The position numbers were made by a program, and so were the translations under genes. Shown here one piece after another: positions 63,925-64,000 of a DNA stretch of 64,000 nt (positions are counted from its first letter, which is position 1; each line of letters starts with the position of its first letter). A model generated the notes under the pieces. It worked only from the letters and a program-made list of their open reading frames with translations. It ran no database searches and had not been told where the DNA came from. Source of the DNA: Hyphomicrobiales bacterium (GTDB lineage: Bacteria > Pseudomonadota > Alphaproteobacteria > Rhizobiales > Rhizobiaceae); assembly GCA_002709005.1 (NCBI GenBank), contig PAPH01000061.1:1-64000 (forward strand). Reading direction: 5' to 3'.

Positions 63925-64000
63925 GGGGCGCGAATATGAGCACGGATTGGATTTGTGGCTTGATGATCTATTCCCGTTGAACGGCAACCGCTGGCTAGCC

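Overview
This window is a GC-rich alphaproteobacterial chromosome segment. The best fit is a polar-growing Hyphomicrobiales (Rhizobiaceae-like) bacterium. Supporting traits are a CckA-type hybrid kinase, a rhizobial two-domain malic enzyme, a giant coiled-coil protein resembling the Agrobacterium growth-pole ring protein GPR, HWE-family histidine kinase signalling, an EcfG-type stress promoter and an alphaproteobacterial direct-repeat SOS box before recA. I cannot name the species. There are no rRNA genes, complete tRNA genes, insertion sequences, integrases or CRISPR arrays in the window.

Layout. 0-6 kb: end of icd, a cyclic-nucleotide-gated K+ channel, alaS, recA. 6-9 kb: pseudouridine catabolism (PfkB kinase and PsuG) with a 2H-phosphoesterase-like protein between them. 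9-15 kb: OmpA-like lipoprotein, cckA, a FliO-like protein, dksA, sixA. 15-23 kb: YcjX/YcjF pair, folP-folB-folK operon, DUF922 protease-like protein, ferredoxin plus ferredoxin reductase, an HPt protein. 23.6-28.4 kb: the GPR-like protein. 28-33 kb: VOC protein and a four-gene Mla-type lipid ABC transporter. 33-48 kb: enolase-superfamily epimerase, malic enzyme, DUF2865 protein, two tandem MFS transporters, ArsR/SRPBCC pair, a ClpP paralogue, nadE, ring-cleavage dioxygenase-like, GFA and GNAT proteins, class II DAHP synthase, a gamma-glutamylcyclotransferase-like protein.

48.3-52.7 kb is the most unusual part. On the + strand a shortened P450 that keeps its heme cysteine but lacks a recognisable ExxR helix, an acyl carrier protein and a divergent LpxL-like protein overlap one another and look translationally coupled. 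Converging on them, on the - strand, are a 208-residue protein with a Pro/Trp-rich tail, an overlapping ATP-grasp ligase and a GH19-like hydrolase. I read these as two candidate uncharacterised systems: a carrier-bound acyl modification cassette and an ATP-grasp peptide or protein-tailoring pair. Both readings are inference from motifs and gene arrangement.

52.7-57.2 kb returns to core genes (gor, rpiA, gph) plus small membrane proteins. At 57.3-58.4 kb a lone glycosyltransferase lies between two copies of a tRNA 3'-end sequence, the right one being the 3' half of a tRNA-Val(CAC), which suggests old site-specific integration. From 58.4 kb to the end the DNA looks accessory: a lipoprotein, a 39-residue RiPP-precursor-like peptide, a zinc-ribbon protein, a lone receiver domain, a diguanylate cyclase, a PAS-HWE kinase and a membrane protein behind an EcfG-type promoter, with several strong hairpins in the gaps.
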